43,125 bases of DNA, from contig JAGNHS010000024.1 of assembly GCA_018001635.1 (NCBI GenBank), forward strand, positions 1-43,125, read 5' to 3'. The translations under genes were made by a program, and so were the position numbers. The notes under the pieces were generated by a model. The model was not told the DNA's origin. It saw only the letters and a program-made list of their open reading frames with translations, and did no database searches. This DNA is from Pseudomonadota bacterium (GTDB lineage Bacteria > Bdellovibrionota > UBA2428). This document shows, one piece after another, positions 8,062 through 16,351 of this stretch (the first letter of the stretch is position 1; every line of letters starts with the position of its first letter).

Positions 8062-8067
8062 ATTGTA
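8062..8067 (-). promoter_or_regulatory. Candidate -10 box giving a near-leaderless start
   Basis: Read on the minus strand, TACAAT (5 of 6 matches to TATAAT) ends 7 nt before the ATG at 8054, so transcription could begin at or next to the start codon. No ribosome-binding site is present, which agrees with that, but no good -35 element is visible. Confidence 0.3.
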
Positions 8068-8214
8068 CTAGAGCTACTAAAGGAATTGTGTTCTTAATTT
8101 TCCTTTGTGTAAAATTCCTGCTTTTTAAAAAGCAAAAAATCGAAAATAATTGTACGAATACGAAACCCACCAAATGACAACACGCAGCTTAATGCTCACA
8201 TTTAAAAGAAAGCT

Positions 8215-8347
8215 GCAGTCCAGCTTATTGCTGTAAATTTTGGCTTTCAACAATCCGCAAGCCCATACCCCATGAGTCATCTGTCTCTTAAGGATCTTGG
8301 GATGAGGACGTTGAAAGTCAAAGATTTACAACAATAAACAGGACTGC
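8215..8347 (+). ncRNA. Candidate structured RNA, copy 2 (long hairpin with conserved 58-nt loop)
   Basis: Arms 8215-8251 and 8310-8347 pair over about 37 positions with three mismatches, one G-U wobble and one single-base bulge. The loop 8252-8309 is 58 nt long and aligns gap-free with the loop of copy 1 (4273-4330, minus strand). Shared blocks are AATCCGCA, CCCAT, CTTGGG and GAGGAC, in the same positions relative to the arms. Inside, CCCA can pair with TGGG, and an inner helix (CCATGAG with CTCTTAAGG) replaces the different inner helix of copy 1. It ends 48 nt before the heptose-kinase-like gene at 8396, so on the plus strand it could be a leader element; it could equally be a free-standing RNA. 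It does not resemble the consensus of 4.5S RNA, tmRNA or the c-di-GMP-I riboswitch as I know them. Confidence 0.6.
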
Positions 8348-8395
8348 GGGCGGGGGCTAGACTGCCCAGCAGCCTAAAGCTAAAGATTAAGCTGT

Positions 8396-9397
8396 ATGAT
8401 TATCTGCAAAGCGCCCCTAAGAATTTCAATTGGCGGAGGCGGCACTGACCTACCCTCCTATTATCAAGAATTTGGATCGACTTTTATCAGCGCCGCTATC
8501 GATAAATATATCTATATTTCGGTTCATCCTATTTTCATTCCCGAAATCATCATCAAGTATTCTGAGCTTGAACGAGTTCAAAATATCAACGAAATTCGCC
8601 ACCCCATTATTCGTGAAGCCATGAGAATGACGGGAGTCTACTCCAGCGTTGAAATCAGTAGTTTTGCCGATATTCCATCTGGCACGGGTTTAGGCTCTTC
8701 ATCTACTTTCACTGTAGCATTGCTCAAAGCACTTTATACTTACAAAAACCACTTTCACGACAATCTTCAGCTAGCTGCAGACGCCTGCAAAATTGAAATC
8801 GACATCTTGAAATCGCCCATCGGCAAACAAGATCAATACATTTCCTCACTGGGTGGCCTCACTCGATTTAATATAGACAAAGAAGGCAAAGTCTCTGCGA
8901 GCCCTTTAGAAATCCCTCCTGAAACTAAAACCGATCTTGAGGATCATTTATTATTATTTTTTACGGGCTATTCCCGCAGTGCCAATCACCTTCTCAAGGA
9001 ACAAGACGATCAAACTAAAGCAGCAAAAACCGAAAAATCCGACAAAAAAAATGAAATGATCGAAAACCTACATTTCATTAAGGAACTCGGAGACCAAATC
9101 GGCAAATCCCTCGAAAAAGGCGATCTCAATGAATTCGCAAGACTCATGAACGTTCATTGGGAATCTAAGAAAAAACGCTCAAAAAATATGTCGAGCGGTA
9201 TTATTGATGATTGGTACAAACTCGCTCGCGATAACGGCGCTTTAGGCGGAAAACTCATTGGTGCTGGCGGCGGTGGTTTCCTTATGTTCTTAGCCGACGA
9301 TAAAAGAAGACTTCGAAAAGTTATGCGAGAAGCCGGACTTCAAGACGTTCCCTTTCGCTTCGATGAATTAGGTGCTCAAGTTGTTCTCAGAGGATAA
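8396..9397 (+). CDS. GHMP sugar kinase, D-glycero-D-manno-heptose 7-phosphate kinase-like
   Basis: GHMP kinases phosphorylate sugars or small alcohols; HddA-type members put a 1-phosphate on D-glycero-D-manno-heptose 7-phosphate. The N-terminal APLRISIGGGGTDLPSYY segment is characteristic of the heptose kinase group. The ATP-binding motif 2 (PSGTGLGSSSTFTVALL, about residues 93-109) and C-terminal motif 3 (IGAGGGGFLMF) are both intact. The 333-residue length fits. It is the first gene of a three-gene operon with a nucleotide-sugar dehydrogenase homologue 3 bp downstream and an SDR after that, consistent with making an unusual activated sugar for LPS, capsule or a glycan. The exact substrate is inferred. 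No clear ribosome-binding site precedes the ATG; copy 2 of the structured element lies just upstream. Confidence 0.85.
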   Translation: MIICKAPLRISIGGGGTDLPSYYQEFGSTFISAAIDKYIYISVHPIFIPEIIIKYSELERVQNINEIRHPIIREAMRMTGVYSSVEISSFADIPSGTGLGSSSTFTVALLKALYTYKNHFHDNLQLAADACKIEIDILKSPIGKQDQYISSLGGLTRFNIDKEGKVSASPLEIPPETKTDLEDHLLLFFTGYSRSANHLLKEQDDQTKAAKTEKSDKKNEMIENLHFIKELGDQIGKSLEKGDLNEFARLMNVHWESKKKRSKNMSSGIIDDWYKLARDNGALGGKLIGAGGGGFLMFLADDKRRLRKVMREAGLQDVPFRFDELGAQVVLRG

Positions 9398-9400
9398 ATT

Positions 9401-10693
9401 GTGATTGAAAATTTTGATATTGCCGTACTTGGAAATTGGCATCTCTCTAGCGTTACCGCTGCAGTTCTAGCCTCTCATGGAAAAAAAACTCTTTGGTTGA
9501 ACCACGACAAAAAAAATCCTTGGACAGAGTTCCCCGCCATTCCAGTTATGGAGCCTGGATTAGAAGATAAAATTTCAAAAACACGAGCCCAAAATTTACT
9601 CAAACACTCTAACGGATTTGAAACTTGGAGAGCCCCCATAGTTTGGATGGCCATAGACACCCCAGTTAATGATAGAGACGAAGTCGACTGCTCGCCTCTC
9701 AATCAAGCCATTGACGAACTTAAAAAACACAAAGAAACTTTAAAGCTTCTGATACTCAGCAGCCAGGTGCCGATTGGAACTTGCCAAGAATTCGAAAAAC
9801 AACTTGGCATACCTGTGGCCTATGTTCCCGAGAATCTAAGACTTGGTAAAGGAATCGATACTTTTGAATTTGCAGACCGAACAGTTATTGGTGCCCAAAA
9901 AGAAAGCACCCTTAAACTGGTTAAAGATTTAATGTCGCAATTTAAAACTGAATTTTTCACATCCGATTTGCCCACTTCTGAAATGATCAAACATGCCACC
10001 AATATATTTCTAGCAACATCCATTAGCTTTTCTAATGAGTTTGCAAGAATTGGGGAAGCCCATGGAGTGGATTCTGTGAAAGTGGGCCAAGCTCTAAAAT
10101 TAGACAAGCGAATTGGAGCTGCCGCTTACGTTATTCCAGGTTTAGGTTTTGCGGGTGGCACTCTACCTAGAGATTTAAGAATTCTTCAAAAAGTTGCTCG
10201 TGAAAATAAAATTCCATCAAAATTACTTGATGCTGTTTTAGATGTGAATGAAGCCACTACCGATGTCGTCTGCGAAATTGCCCGACGTCAAGTTGCCAAA
10301 CAAAAGGGAAAAGTTTTAATTTTAGGTTACACATACAAAGCCGACACCGACACCCTTAGGCGTTCTCTATCTGTGGATGTTGCTAAAACATTAAGCCAGG
10401 AGGGAATCGAAATCATCGGCTTTGACCCCCTCATGAATCAAAAGGATTATAGCTCTATTGCCCCCTATTTGAAGCATATAGAAAATTGGGATGAAATCCC
10501 AAACTCTAATATTTCGTGCGTGATGCTACTCACCGCTAGAAAAACTTTTGCAGAACTCAACTGGAAATCCAAAAGCTGGGCTCCGCACTCATTAATTTTA
10601 GATGCCCAAAACTTTTTAAACGCGAATTCAATCACCGATCTTAACTGGAGCTACAAACGGCTATGGCAACCTTGCCAAGAAAAATCAACTTAA
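9401..10693 (+). CDS. UDP-glucose/GDP-mannose dehydrogenase family protein with altered active site
   Basis: Overall layout matches UDP-sugar dehydrogenases: N-terminal Rossmann domain, central helical region with EMIKHATN (Lys197, Asn201), and C-terminal UDP-binding domain (VLILGYTYKADTDTLRRS). PENLRLG at 143-149 retains the conserved Glu. However, the catalytic Cys motif, normally G-x-G-F-G-G-S-C-F-P-K-D, reads GLGFAGGTLPRD, so Thr254 replaces the nucleophilic Cys. The dinucleotide-binding loop also reads LGNWHLSSV instead of a standard GxGxxG. A normal four-electron oxidation to a uronic acid through a Cys thiohemiacetal therefore looks impossible; a two-electron oxidation, epimerisation or a binding role is more likely. 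The start is GTG with an AGAGGA site 6 nt upstream. It lies 3 bp after the kinase gene. The length of 430 is typical. Confidence 0.83.
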   Translation: MIENFDIAVLGNWHLSSVTAAVLASHGKKTLWLNHDKKNPWTEFPAIPVMEPGLEDKISKTRAQNLLKHSNGFETWRAPIVWMAIDTPVNDRDEVDCSPLNQAIDELKKHKETLKLLILSSQVPIGTCQEFEKQLGIPVAYVPENLRLGKGIDTFEFADRTVIGAQKESTLKLVKDLMSQFKTEFFTSDLPTSEMIKHATNIFLATSISFSNEFARIGEAHGVDSVKVGQALKLDKRIGAAAYVIPGLGFAGGTLPRDLRILQKVARENKIPSKLLDAVLDVNEATTDVVCEIARRQVAKQKGKVLILGYTYKADTDTLRRSLSVDVAKTLSQEGIEIIGFDPLMNQKDYSSIAPYLKHIENWDEIPNSNISCVMLLTARKTFAELNWKSKSWAPHSLILDAQNFLNANSITDLNWSYKRLWQPCQEKST

Positions 10694-10700
10694 GGACAAT

Positions 10701-11555
10701 ATGACAAACGATACATTAAAAGGAAAATGCATTCTTATCACCGGTGGAAGCCGAGGCATTGGTCTAGCCATTGCCAAAAGCTGCGCTCAATCTGGAGCCA
10801 ACTTAGTTCTATGCTCAAGAAACATAAAAGAACTTGAAATAGCCAAGTCTGAAATCACTTCTCAAAGCTCCGTTGAGGTTGTTATAGTGCCAGCCGATGT
10901 TTCTAAAGCAGAAGACAATTTAAAAATTAAAGATATTATCGAAAAGAAATTCTCTAAACTTTATGGAGTTGTTGCTGCCGCAGGAGTTTATGGCTCGATT
11001 GGTAAGTTTAATGAAACTCCGATTGAAGATTGGACTGAAGCCATAAATATCAATTTAAATGGCACAGCCCGCACTCTTCATGCGGTTTATCCACTATTAA
11101 TTAAAAATGGTGGAGGCAGAGTGATTCTCTTCTCGGGTGGCGGCCAAGGCCCCATGCCTAATTTTAGCCCCTACGTGACCTCTAAAGGAGCCATCTGGAG
11201 AATGACTGAAACTCTTGGAGCTGAGTTTGCCGCGGACAATATCTATCTCAATGCCATCGCGCCCGGAGCTGTTAACACTAAACTCTTAGAAGACCTCATT
11301 GCCGCTGGTCCCGAAAAAGTCGGTAGCGAATTTTATAAAAAATCAATTCAACAAAAAGAAAACGGAGGCCAATCACCCGAAAAGGCCGCTAAACTTGTGA
11401 GCTATTTACTGTCTGATAAATCTCACGGTCTCTATGGTAAAACTTTAAGTGCGATTTGGGATGAATACGATAAATTCACCGATTTAGAATCCATGAGCAA
11501 ATCCGACATCTATTGTCCGAGAAGAGTTGTATCTAGCGACGGTAAAACTCGTTAA
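10701..11555 (+). CDS. Short-chain dehydrogenase/reductase
   Basis: A classical SDR with the NAD(P)-binding motif TGGSRGIG near residue 14, the NNAG equivalent VVAAAGVYG, a Ser-Gly-rich catalytic strand (ILFSGGGQG) and the YVTSK catalytic pair about residue 158. Residues after about 240 form a C-terminal extension (GLYGKTLSAIWDEYDKF to the end) that is longer than in a minimal SDR and may bind substrate. The SDR follows the dehydrogenase homologue by 7 bp with a TAAGGA ribosome-binding site, so it is the third gene of the sugar operon and probably acts on a sugar or nucleotide sugar. Its end overlaps the convergent diguanylate cyclase gene by 4 bp. Confidence 0.85.
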   Translation: MTNDTLKGKCILITGGSRGIGLAIAKSCAQSGANLVLCSRNIKELEIAKSEITSQSSVEVVIVPADVSKAEDNLKIKDIIEKKFSKLYGVVAAAGVYGSIGKFNETPIEDWTEAININLNGTARTLHAVYPLLIKNGGGRVILFSGGGQGPMPNFSPYVTSKGAIWRMTETLGAEFAADNIYLNAIAPGAVNTKLLEDLIAAGPEKVGSEFYKKSIQQKENGGQSPEKAAKLVSYLLSDKSHGLYGKTLSAIWDEYDKFTDLESMSKSDIYCPRRVVSSDGKTR

Positions 11556-12493
11556 AGGACTCCTACAGTCACTGCATTTCGCCCATTGTTTTTAGACTGA
11601 TAAAGCAGTTGATCCACATACTCAATAAACTCTTCTGCGTTTTTATATTTTGTCGTCCATTGAGCCACACCTAGAGAAGAGGTCACTGATATCTTTTTTT
11701 CTTGAAAAAGAAAATTATGGTCTTCAATCGTTTTACGAACACGTTCAGCAATACTTTTTGCCACATGCAACGGAGAATCGGGGAGAATAATCACAAATTC
11801 TTCTCCACCAAAACGCCCCAACAAGTCGTCAGAACGCAACACGGCATCTTTTAAAAGACGAGAGAGCTCTTTGAGTACGTAATCTCCAGCGATATGCCCA
11901 AAAGTATCATTTATCTTTTTAAAAAAATCGATATCCAGCATAATCACACTTAAAGGAAATCCCGCTTTGGCGACATCAATTGAAGAGCCCAATGAAGCTA
12001 AAATATGCCCTTTATTAAAAACTCCGGTCAAAGTATCGCGAGTTCCTTGAGCATGGAGAGATTCGGTAAATTTTGCATCCAAACTAGAATCCACATATTT
12101 AAAAACATAGCTTCCAATTTTCACCAAATCACCAGCCTGCAAAACAGCGGGTCTTGTGATTTTTTCTTTATTTAAAAATGTTCCATTGGTGCTGTTACAA
12201 TCTTCCATGATGACGGAATTTTCCGATATCTTAATTCGAGCATGAAAACTACTTACGGCTCTTTGCTGAATAACAATGCCACATGAGGGATGTCGCCCTA
12301 CTGACATCTCACCAGGATTGAGTCGATACACTCGCCCCATACTCTCCCCCTGCACCACAATGAAGGCAGGTTGTGATTTATTGGCTTCCGATAAAAGTTC
12401 TTGAACTCTCGCATCGGGAGAAGTTTCAAGCTCTGTATGAGTGCCCGTAAAAACATCATTCTCTTTCCATTTTTTACTTTTATCAGACGCCAT
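11552..12493 (-). CDS. FHA-GGDEF diguanylate cyclase
   Basis: An FHA phosphothreonine-binding domain spans about residues 45-133, with the conserved GRHPSC, SSFHARI and NSTNGTFLN elements. A GGDEF domain covers about 145-310 with the active-site motif GGEEF, preceded at the expected spacing by RSDD, a fit to the RxxD product-inhibition site. The protein should therefore make cyclic di-GMP from GTP, in response to a phosphorylated partner bound by the FHA domain and with feedback control. There is no signal peptide or membrane segment, so it is cytoplasmic. It follows the Tad-like gene by 15 bp on the same strand, hinting at a link between c-di-GMP and surface structures. No Ser/Thr kinase is in the window. 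Confidence 0.94.
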   Translation of the reverse strand: MASDKSKKWKENDVFTGTHTELETSPDARVQELLSEANKSQPAFIVVQGESMGRVYRLNPGEMSVGRHPSCGIVIQQRAVSSFHARIKISENSVIMEDCNSTNGTFLNKEKITRPAVLQAGDLVKIGSYVFKYVDSSLDAKFTESLHAQGTRDTLTGVFNKGHILASLGSSIDVAKAGFPLSVIMLDIDFFKKINDTFGHIAGDYVLKELSRLLKDAVLRSDDLLGRFGGEEFVIILPDSPLHVAKSIAERVRKTIEDHNFLFQEKKISVTSSLGVAQWTTKYKNAEEFIEYVDQLLYQSKNNGRNAVTVGVL

Positions 12494-12508
12494 TTTTAAA
12501 ATCTCCCA

Positions 12509-14155
12509 TCAGTGAAAAATCCTCAAATTAGAATTAGTGCAAAATAAATTTTCGAGAGCGCCTCTTTTAGAAGCCTCGACTTGTAAACAAATTGCAGGAA
12601 GTGAAACAAGCTTAATTTGATAGCCTTGTCGCCCTTGAGCTAGACCCCATGAAGTTTTTAAATCACTGCTAGATGCATAATATTGTCCACCGAGCGTGTC
12701 CGTTGAATGCCAACCTGACGTATTACTTCGTCCATCCTCGTGATCGTATGAACCATTAGAAATTCCCACTCCTGGAAGTGCTTCGGCAGTATACTCGGGA
12801 GTCGAATCAGGAAAAGGATTATAATAAAGAGCATCGAATTTAGTGGGTGCGCTTACCATTTTTAGAAAATCTCCACCACTAGGTCGCAAAGGATTTCGAC
12901 CCGACATTCTTGCAGGGAATGTGCCAAGTATCATTTTCAGGAAATCAATTTGAAACATGCCACGACCATTATCATCTGGTTTTACAAATAAGTTTGCCAA
13001 ACCCGCCATTCCAGAATTTGTTTCTACTTCAAAAGCTTGCTTAGGTGGCCCCACACGACTTCCAAAGGGTTTGGCCACACCTATAGCGGTCATAACTGGA
13101 AAGCCCCCTGTAGGCCAAAAAAGAATTTTGGGTTGAGCAATACCTGAGATGGCCACATGAACTGGATTTTGCCCTGAATCGACCAACGAATAACCCACTT
13201 TACCCTGTCGACCTGAGGTGCGCTCAATAACAACAGAACAACCACCTGAATTTATAAAATTCACGTAATTCATAAATAAACGAACATCTTGTTGTTCGAA
13301 ATTTGCCATACTTTTCACTCTAGTGGAATAAGGATTGAGCCACATCAAAGTGGGGCCACTCGACTTAAGATTCCTGAGCAAATTATCTCGAAAAGTAGAA
13401 AGCATGGTGTCGTCTGCGCTCGCTCCACTCACAGAAAGACCCGAGCTAAAAGCAGTATCAAAATTTCCTACGGCTTTTTGAAATTGTGAGGCTTGATAAT
13501 TGTTTGTTTCAGCAAAGCGATTGGTTGTGTATTCAAAATATTTTAAATTTTGATTGGCAGAATCACTACAAATTTGTTGGGCCTCAATACTCAATGCAAT
13601 GATAGCTGCGTTAATCGCAATATAAATGGGGTTATAAGAGGGGGCTGGGGATGGAATAATGGGCGGAATATAACCACCACCCGTAAGAGCGTTTTTACAC
13701 ATGTCCGTAGTGTCAGTCGTTCCTCGTCCGCCTTCAAAAGCTGCGGGTTGATAACCAAAGGATTGCTGGCATATTCCAAAAACTTGCTCGGGACTTCCTA
13801 CTTCACCACCTCCGCCACCATCGACCTGATCGCGAAAAGCTCCATTGAAACGACTTTGAGTCACATAAACATCAAAAAGAAGCCAACGATAATTTTGCCT
13901 CATTCGATAATTCACAAGTGAAATTCCATTCATGTAACGAGCCTGCCAAGAGGCTCCGCTCATAGCCGCTAAATCAACACTATTTTGCAAACTGATTTTG
14001 GATTGAACGAGATGTCCAACTGAAATCACCATACCAATAAGAATCACCAAAGTGCTGAGCATCATCACGAATAAAATAATAATTTGCCCACTCTTTTCCT
14101 GAATTTTATTCTTGAATTTAGAATGCTTTGAATTCACGAAGTCTTTTCGACCCAA
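12509..14155 (-). CDS. TadE/TadG-like Flp pilus-assembly protein
   Basis: The N-terminus has a basic stretch, then KSGQIIILFVMMLSTLVILIGMVI: the G-Q-x-x followed by a hydrophobic helix typical of TadG/TadE-like proteins. Next comes GHLVQSKISLQNSVDLAAMSGA, the characteristic segment in which the helix continues into an Asp-x-Ala-Ala-x-x-Ala-x-A region. The remaining 480 residues are a large extracytoplasmic domain without recognised motifs and with several Cys residues. TadG-like proteins are minor pseudopilin-like components of tight-adherence pili. The start is uncertain: the longest frame begins with TTG at 14155, and an in-frame GTG lies at 14137; neither has a strong ribosome-binding site. 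Other tad genes are not in the window. Confidence 0.75.
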   Translation of the reverse strand: MGRKDFVNSKHSKFKNKIQEKSGQIIILFVMMLSTLVILIGMVISVGHLVQSKISLQNSVDLAAMSGASWQARYMNGISLVNYRMRQNYRWLLFDVYVTQSRFNGAFRDQVDGGGGGEVGSPEQVFGICQQSFGYQPAAFEGGRGTTDTTDMCKNALTGGGYIPPIIPSPAPSYNPIYIAINAAIIALSIEAQQICSDSANQNLKYFEYTTNRFAETNNYQASQFQKAVGNFDTAFSSGLSVSGASADDTMLSTFRDNLLRNLKSSGPTLMWLNPYSTRVKSMANFEQQDVRLFMNYVNFINSGGCSVVIERTSGRQGKVGYSLVDSGQNPVHVAISGIAQPKILFWPTGGFPVMTAIGVAKPFGSRVGPPKQAFEVETNSGMAGLANLFVKPDDNGRGMFQIDFLKMILGTFPARMSGRNPLRPSGGDFLKMVSAPTKFDALYYNPFPDSTPEYTAEALPGVGISNGSYDHEDGRSNTSGWHSTDTLGGQYYASSSDLKTSWGLAQGRQGYQIKLVSLPAICLQVEASKRGALENLFCTNSNLRIFH

Positions 14156-14286
14156 TATGGCCTAGAGTTTAGACTAGACTCAGACTTCGCTAAAAACTTC
14201 TGCGCCACGCGTCTACTAGTTGAATTTAGTAAACATAAAAATTGAACACTTTGAGAAGCCTTGAATTCTCAGGAACAAACGAAAAT

Positions 14287-14315
14287 GGGCCAAGCTTTTT
14301 AAAAAAGCCCGGCCC
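14287..14315 (-). terminator. Hairpin, probable terminator of the 14344-15000 gene
   Basis: GGGCC...GGCCC with an AGCTTTTT/AAAAAGCCC inner part forms a stem of about 14 bp with two internal mismatches, located 29 bp beyond the stop of the minus-strand gene. On the minus strand it is followed by CATTTTCGTTTG, a weak U-rich tail. The stretch between it and 14156 shows no other assignable element. Confidence 0.45.
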
Positions 14316-14343
14316 TTCGCATTAATTACTTTTAAAATTGAAA

Positions 14344-15000
14344 CTAATGATTATGGGTATGAGGAGGAGGAGGAATGGGTGAATTTTGCTCTAAAGTTTC
14401 TACACGCTTCTCTAAATCATTTCCTTTTTTAACCTGATTATAAATAAATAAAATTCCACCTAGAATACCAGCCCCTAAAAATGCAGACGGCCAATCAACT
14501 CCATTTTCAAAGATGGCGTGAGCCGAAGGCACCAAACTCCAATTGTGAGCACTTTTGCTAGACTTTAAAAGTTCAACCACAACTGTGTGATTGTATTTTA
14601 GAGGCATTTGAGAATTATATTTAAAAGGAACTGAGTTGATTAAGAACTCGCCCTTTTCTAAATCTACAATCTCAACGCCCGCTTCAGAATTTTTTCCAAA
14701 AACTAAAGTTTTTTCACCTTGAGTTTTTACTGGAATAAAATCTGGGTTAGCGCCCTTTTCAGCATAATATTTTTGATGAAGACCGATAATAAATTCTCGG
14801 TCTTCTTTGCTGAGTTGAGGCATAACTTTGTTAAGATAGACAGCAACATCTTGCTGATAATCTTTTTTAGCCCCAGAGTGTGCTTTTACAAATTGATTCA
14901 ATTGGACCTTAACATTTAGAGCATAAGCTGGAACTACATTCACTAATGTGAATGCCGTAAAAACTAAATACCCCCAAATACGATTGCGTAAAATTTCCAT
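14344..15000 (-). CDS. Membrane-anchored exported protein of unknown function
   Basis: The 218-residue product has a signal-like N-terminus (YLVFTAFTLVNVVPAYA) and an extracytoplasmic domain. A second hydrophobic segment sits near the C-terminus (AFLGAGILGGILFIYNQV, about 170-187), followed by a short coiled-coil (KGNDLEKRVETLEQN) and a Pro/His tail (PIPPPPHTHNH). A strong GGGAGGGG ribosome-binding site precedes the ATG. The His-rich tail could bind metal, but this is speculation. It is flanked by the Tad-like gene and pgi on the same strand, with gaps of 188 and 52 bp, so it is probably independently transcribed. Family not recognised. Confidence 0.8.
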   Translation of the reverse strand: MEILRNRIWGYLVFTAFTLVNVVPAYALNVKVQLNQFVKAHSGAKKDYQQDVAVYLNKVMPQLSKEDREFIIGLHQKYYAEKGANPDFIPVKTQGEKTLVFGKNSEAGVEIVDLEKGEFLINSVPFKYNSQMPLKYNHTVVVELLKSSKSAHNWSLVPSAHAIFENGVDWPSAFLGAGILGGILFIYNQVKKGNDLEKRVETLEQNSPIPPPPHTHNH

Positions 15001-15052
15001 AGTTCCCCTCCCGAGTTTCCATTATTAGGCGAGATTCTCTGTTAAACAACTG

Positions 15053-16333
15053 TTAATTTTTTAACAAGTGTCTAAGAATTAGCTTCCCAGATTCCACCCC
15101 ATTCTGATCGAAGGGGTTGATTTTCTTAAGACAAGCACTAAAAACGGTCCAATCCATGGATAAACCATAAAGCGCACCGACGACTTGAGGACTCAAATTT
15201 TGTAATTTTATTTCAAAAACTGGGCGCCCCACTTTTTTAAGAGCCTCAAAAGTAGCCGCGGCCTCTTTGTTAAGAATTTCAGACATTGTTCTATTAGAAG
15301 CAAATTCAGTTGTTTTAAAAAAACTCGGAGCTTTAAAAATAGGATCCACTGAAGAAGGCCAATTTTCTAAACTTATAAAAGCATAGGAGTTAAACGAGGG
15401 CCCTTCCATAAACAATTGTAATAGAGAATGCTGATCGTTAGCTCCCACACAAGGGAGCGGGCAAGTTCCCATAGGCACACCTGAAGCCTGTATCTTTCCT
15501 AAACTCTCAGCCCAAAGCTGTTGAAACCATCGACCATACGAAAACAACAGCGAAGAATACATGAATTGAACTAAATTATTGTGGCCTCTCTCCGCCAAAT
15601 CTAAAAGTCTTGCAGAGAGCTTTTGTAAATTTTGCTCTGCTTGAGTTTGAAAAATTTCTTGGGCACCTTTTAAAAATTTTCCGCAATCAACGCCAGAAAA
15701 TGCAATAGGAATAGAACCCACAGGAGTGAATACGCTATAGCGACCGCCCACACTTTTCGCTAAATTAAACGCAGGCAAAGAAGCGCTTTGAGACCAATTC
15801 CACAAATCTCCGTGACCTTCAGTTGTCACCACAGCAAAATGTTTAGACAAATCCATTTTAGCTTCTTTATATTTTTCAACAAGCAAAGTTGCATTCACCA
15901 AACTTTCAATGGTGCCACCCGATTTTGAAACCACTAAAACAGCTGTTTTTTTAAGATCACAAGCATCTACCTGTAAGTGAAAGTGAATGGGATCCAAATT
16001 ATCAAGAAAGCAAACTTTGCGTTTTTGCTTGCTATCAACACTCCAACTTAAGGCTTCGATGACACTTTGAGCTCCTAATGAGGAGCCTCCAATGCCCACC
16101 ACTAATAGTGTCTCAAAGTTATCACGCCATTGGGCCACTAAATCTTCTTGTTTGGAATTTGTCTTAAGTGCAAGAAGCTCCGCTCGGTATCCGGAATATA
16201 TTTTAGAGCTACTATCACCAGTGTATTTTTCAAAAGTCTTTTGAGCTTCAGCAAAATTCCATTTATTTTCTGGCACCCAATCTAATTGTTCTTGAGAATA
16301 CAATGCATCTATTTCAAATTTTACTAAACTCAT
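15053..16333 (-). CDS. pgi: Glucose-6-phosphate isomerase
   Basis: The enzyme interconverts glucose 6-phosphate and fructose 6-phosphate in glycolysis and gluconeogenesis. Visible signatures are VVGIGGSSLGAQSV, the phosphate-binding VVSKSGGTIESL, GGRYSVFTPVGSIPIAF (PGI signature region), and GANDQHSLLQLFMEGP with the catalytic-region Gln/His. The length of 426 residues corresponds to the short bacterial form rather than the 550-residue enterobacterial type. The start ATG lies 18 bp after the acyl-CoA dehydrogenase stop codon, so the two are probably cotranscribed although metabolically unrelated. Confidence 0.96.
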   Translation of the reverse strand: MSLVKFEIDALYSQEQLDWVPENKWNFAEAQKTFEKYTGDSSSKIYSGYRAELLALKTNSKQEDLVAQWRDNFETLLVVGIGGSSLGAQSVIEALSWSVDSKQKRKVCFLDNLDPIHFHLQVDACDLKKTAVLVVSKSGGTIESLVNATLLVEKYKEAKMDLSKHFAVVTTEGHGDLWNWSQSASLPAFNLAKSVGGRYSVFTPVGSIPIAFSGVDCGKFLKGAQEIFQTQAEQNLQKLSARLLDLAERGHNNLVQFMYSSLLFSYGRWFQQLWAESLGKIQASGVPMGTCPLPCVGANDQHSLLQLFMEGPSFNSYAFISLENWPSSVDPIFKAPSFFKTTEFASNRTMSEILNKEAAATFEALKKVGRPVFEIKLQNLSPQVVGALYGLSMDWTVFSACLKKINPFDQNGVESGKLILRHLLKN

Positions 16334-16351
16334 TTTTTTTAAAGACCTTTC

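Noticed and set aside
4241..8347. c-di-GMP-I riboswitch, 6S RNA or 4.5S RNA as the identity of the paired hairpins
   Set aside because: The conserved blocks do not match the consensus sequences of these families as I know them, and a 32-37 bp closing helix is atypical. Only a covariance search could fully exclude them.
9820..10107. Minus-strand frame inside the dehydrogenase gene
   Set aside because: It is antisense to the conserved Lys/Asn region of a well-defined family and has no ribosome-binding site or domain.
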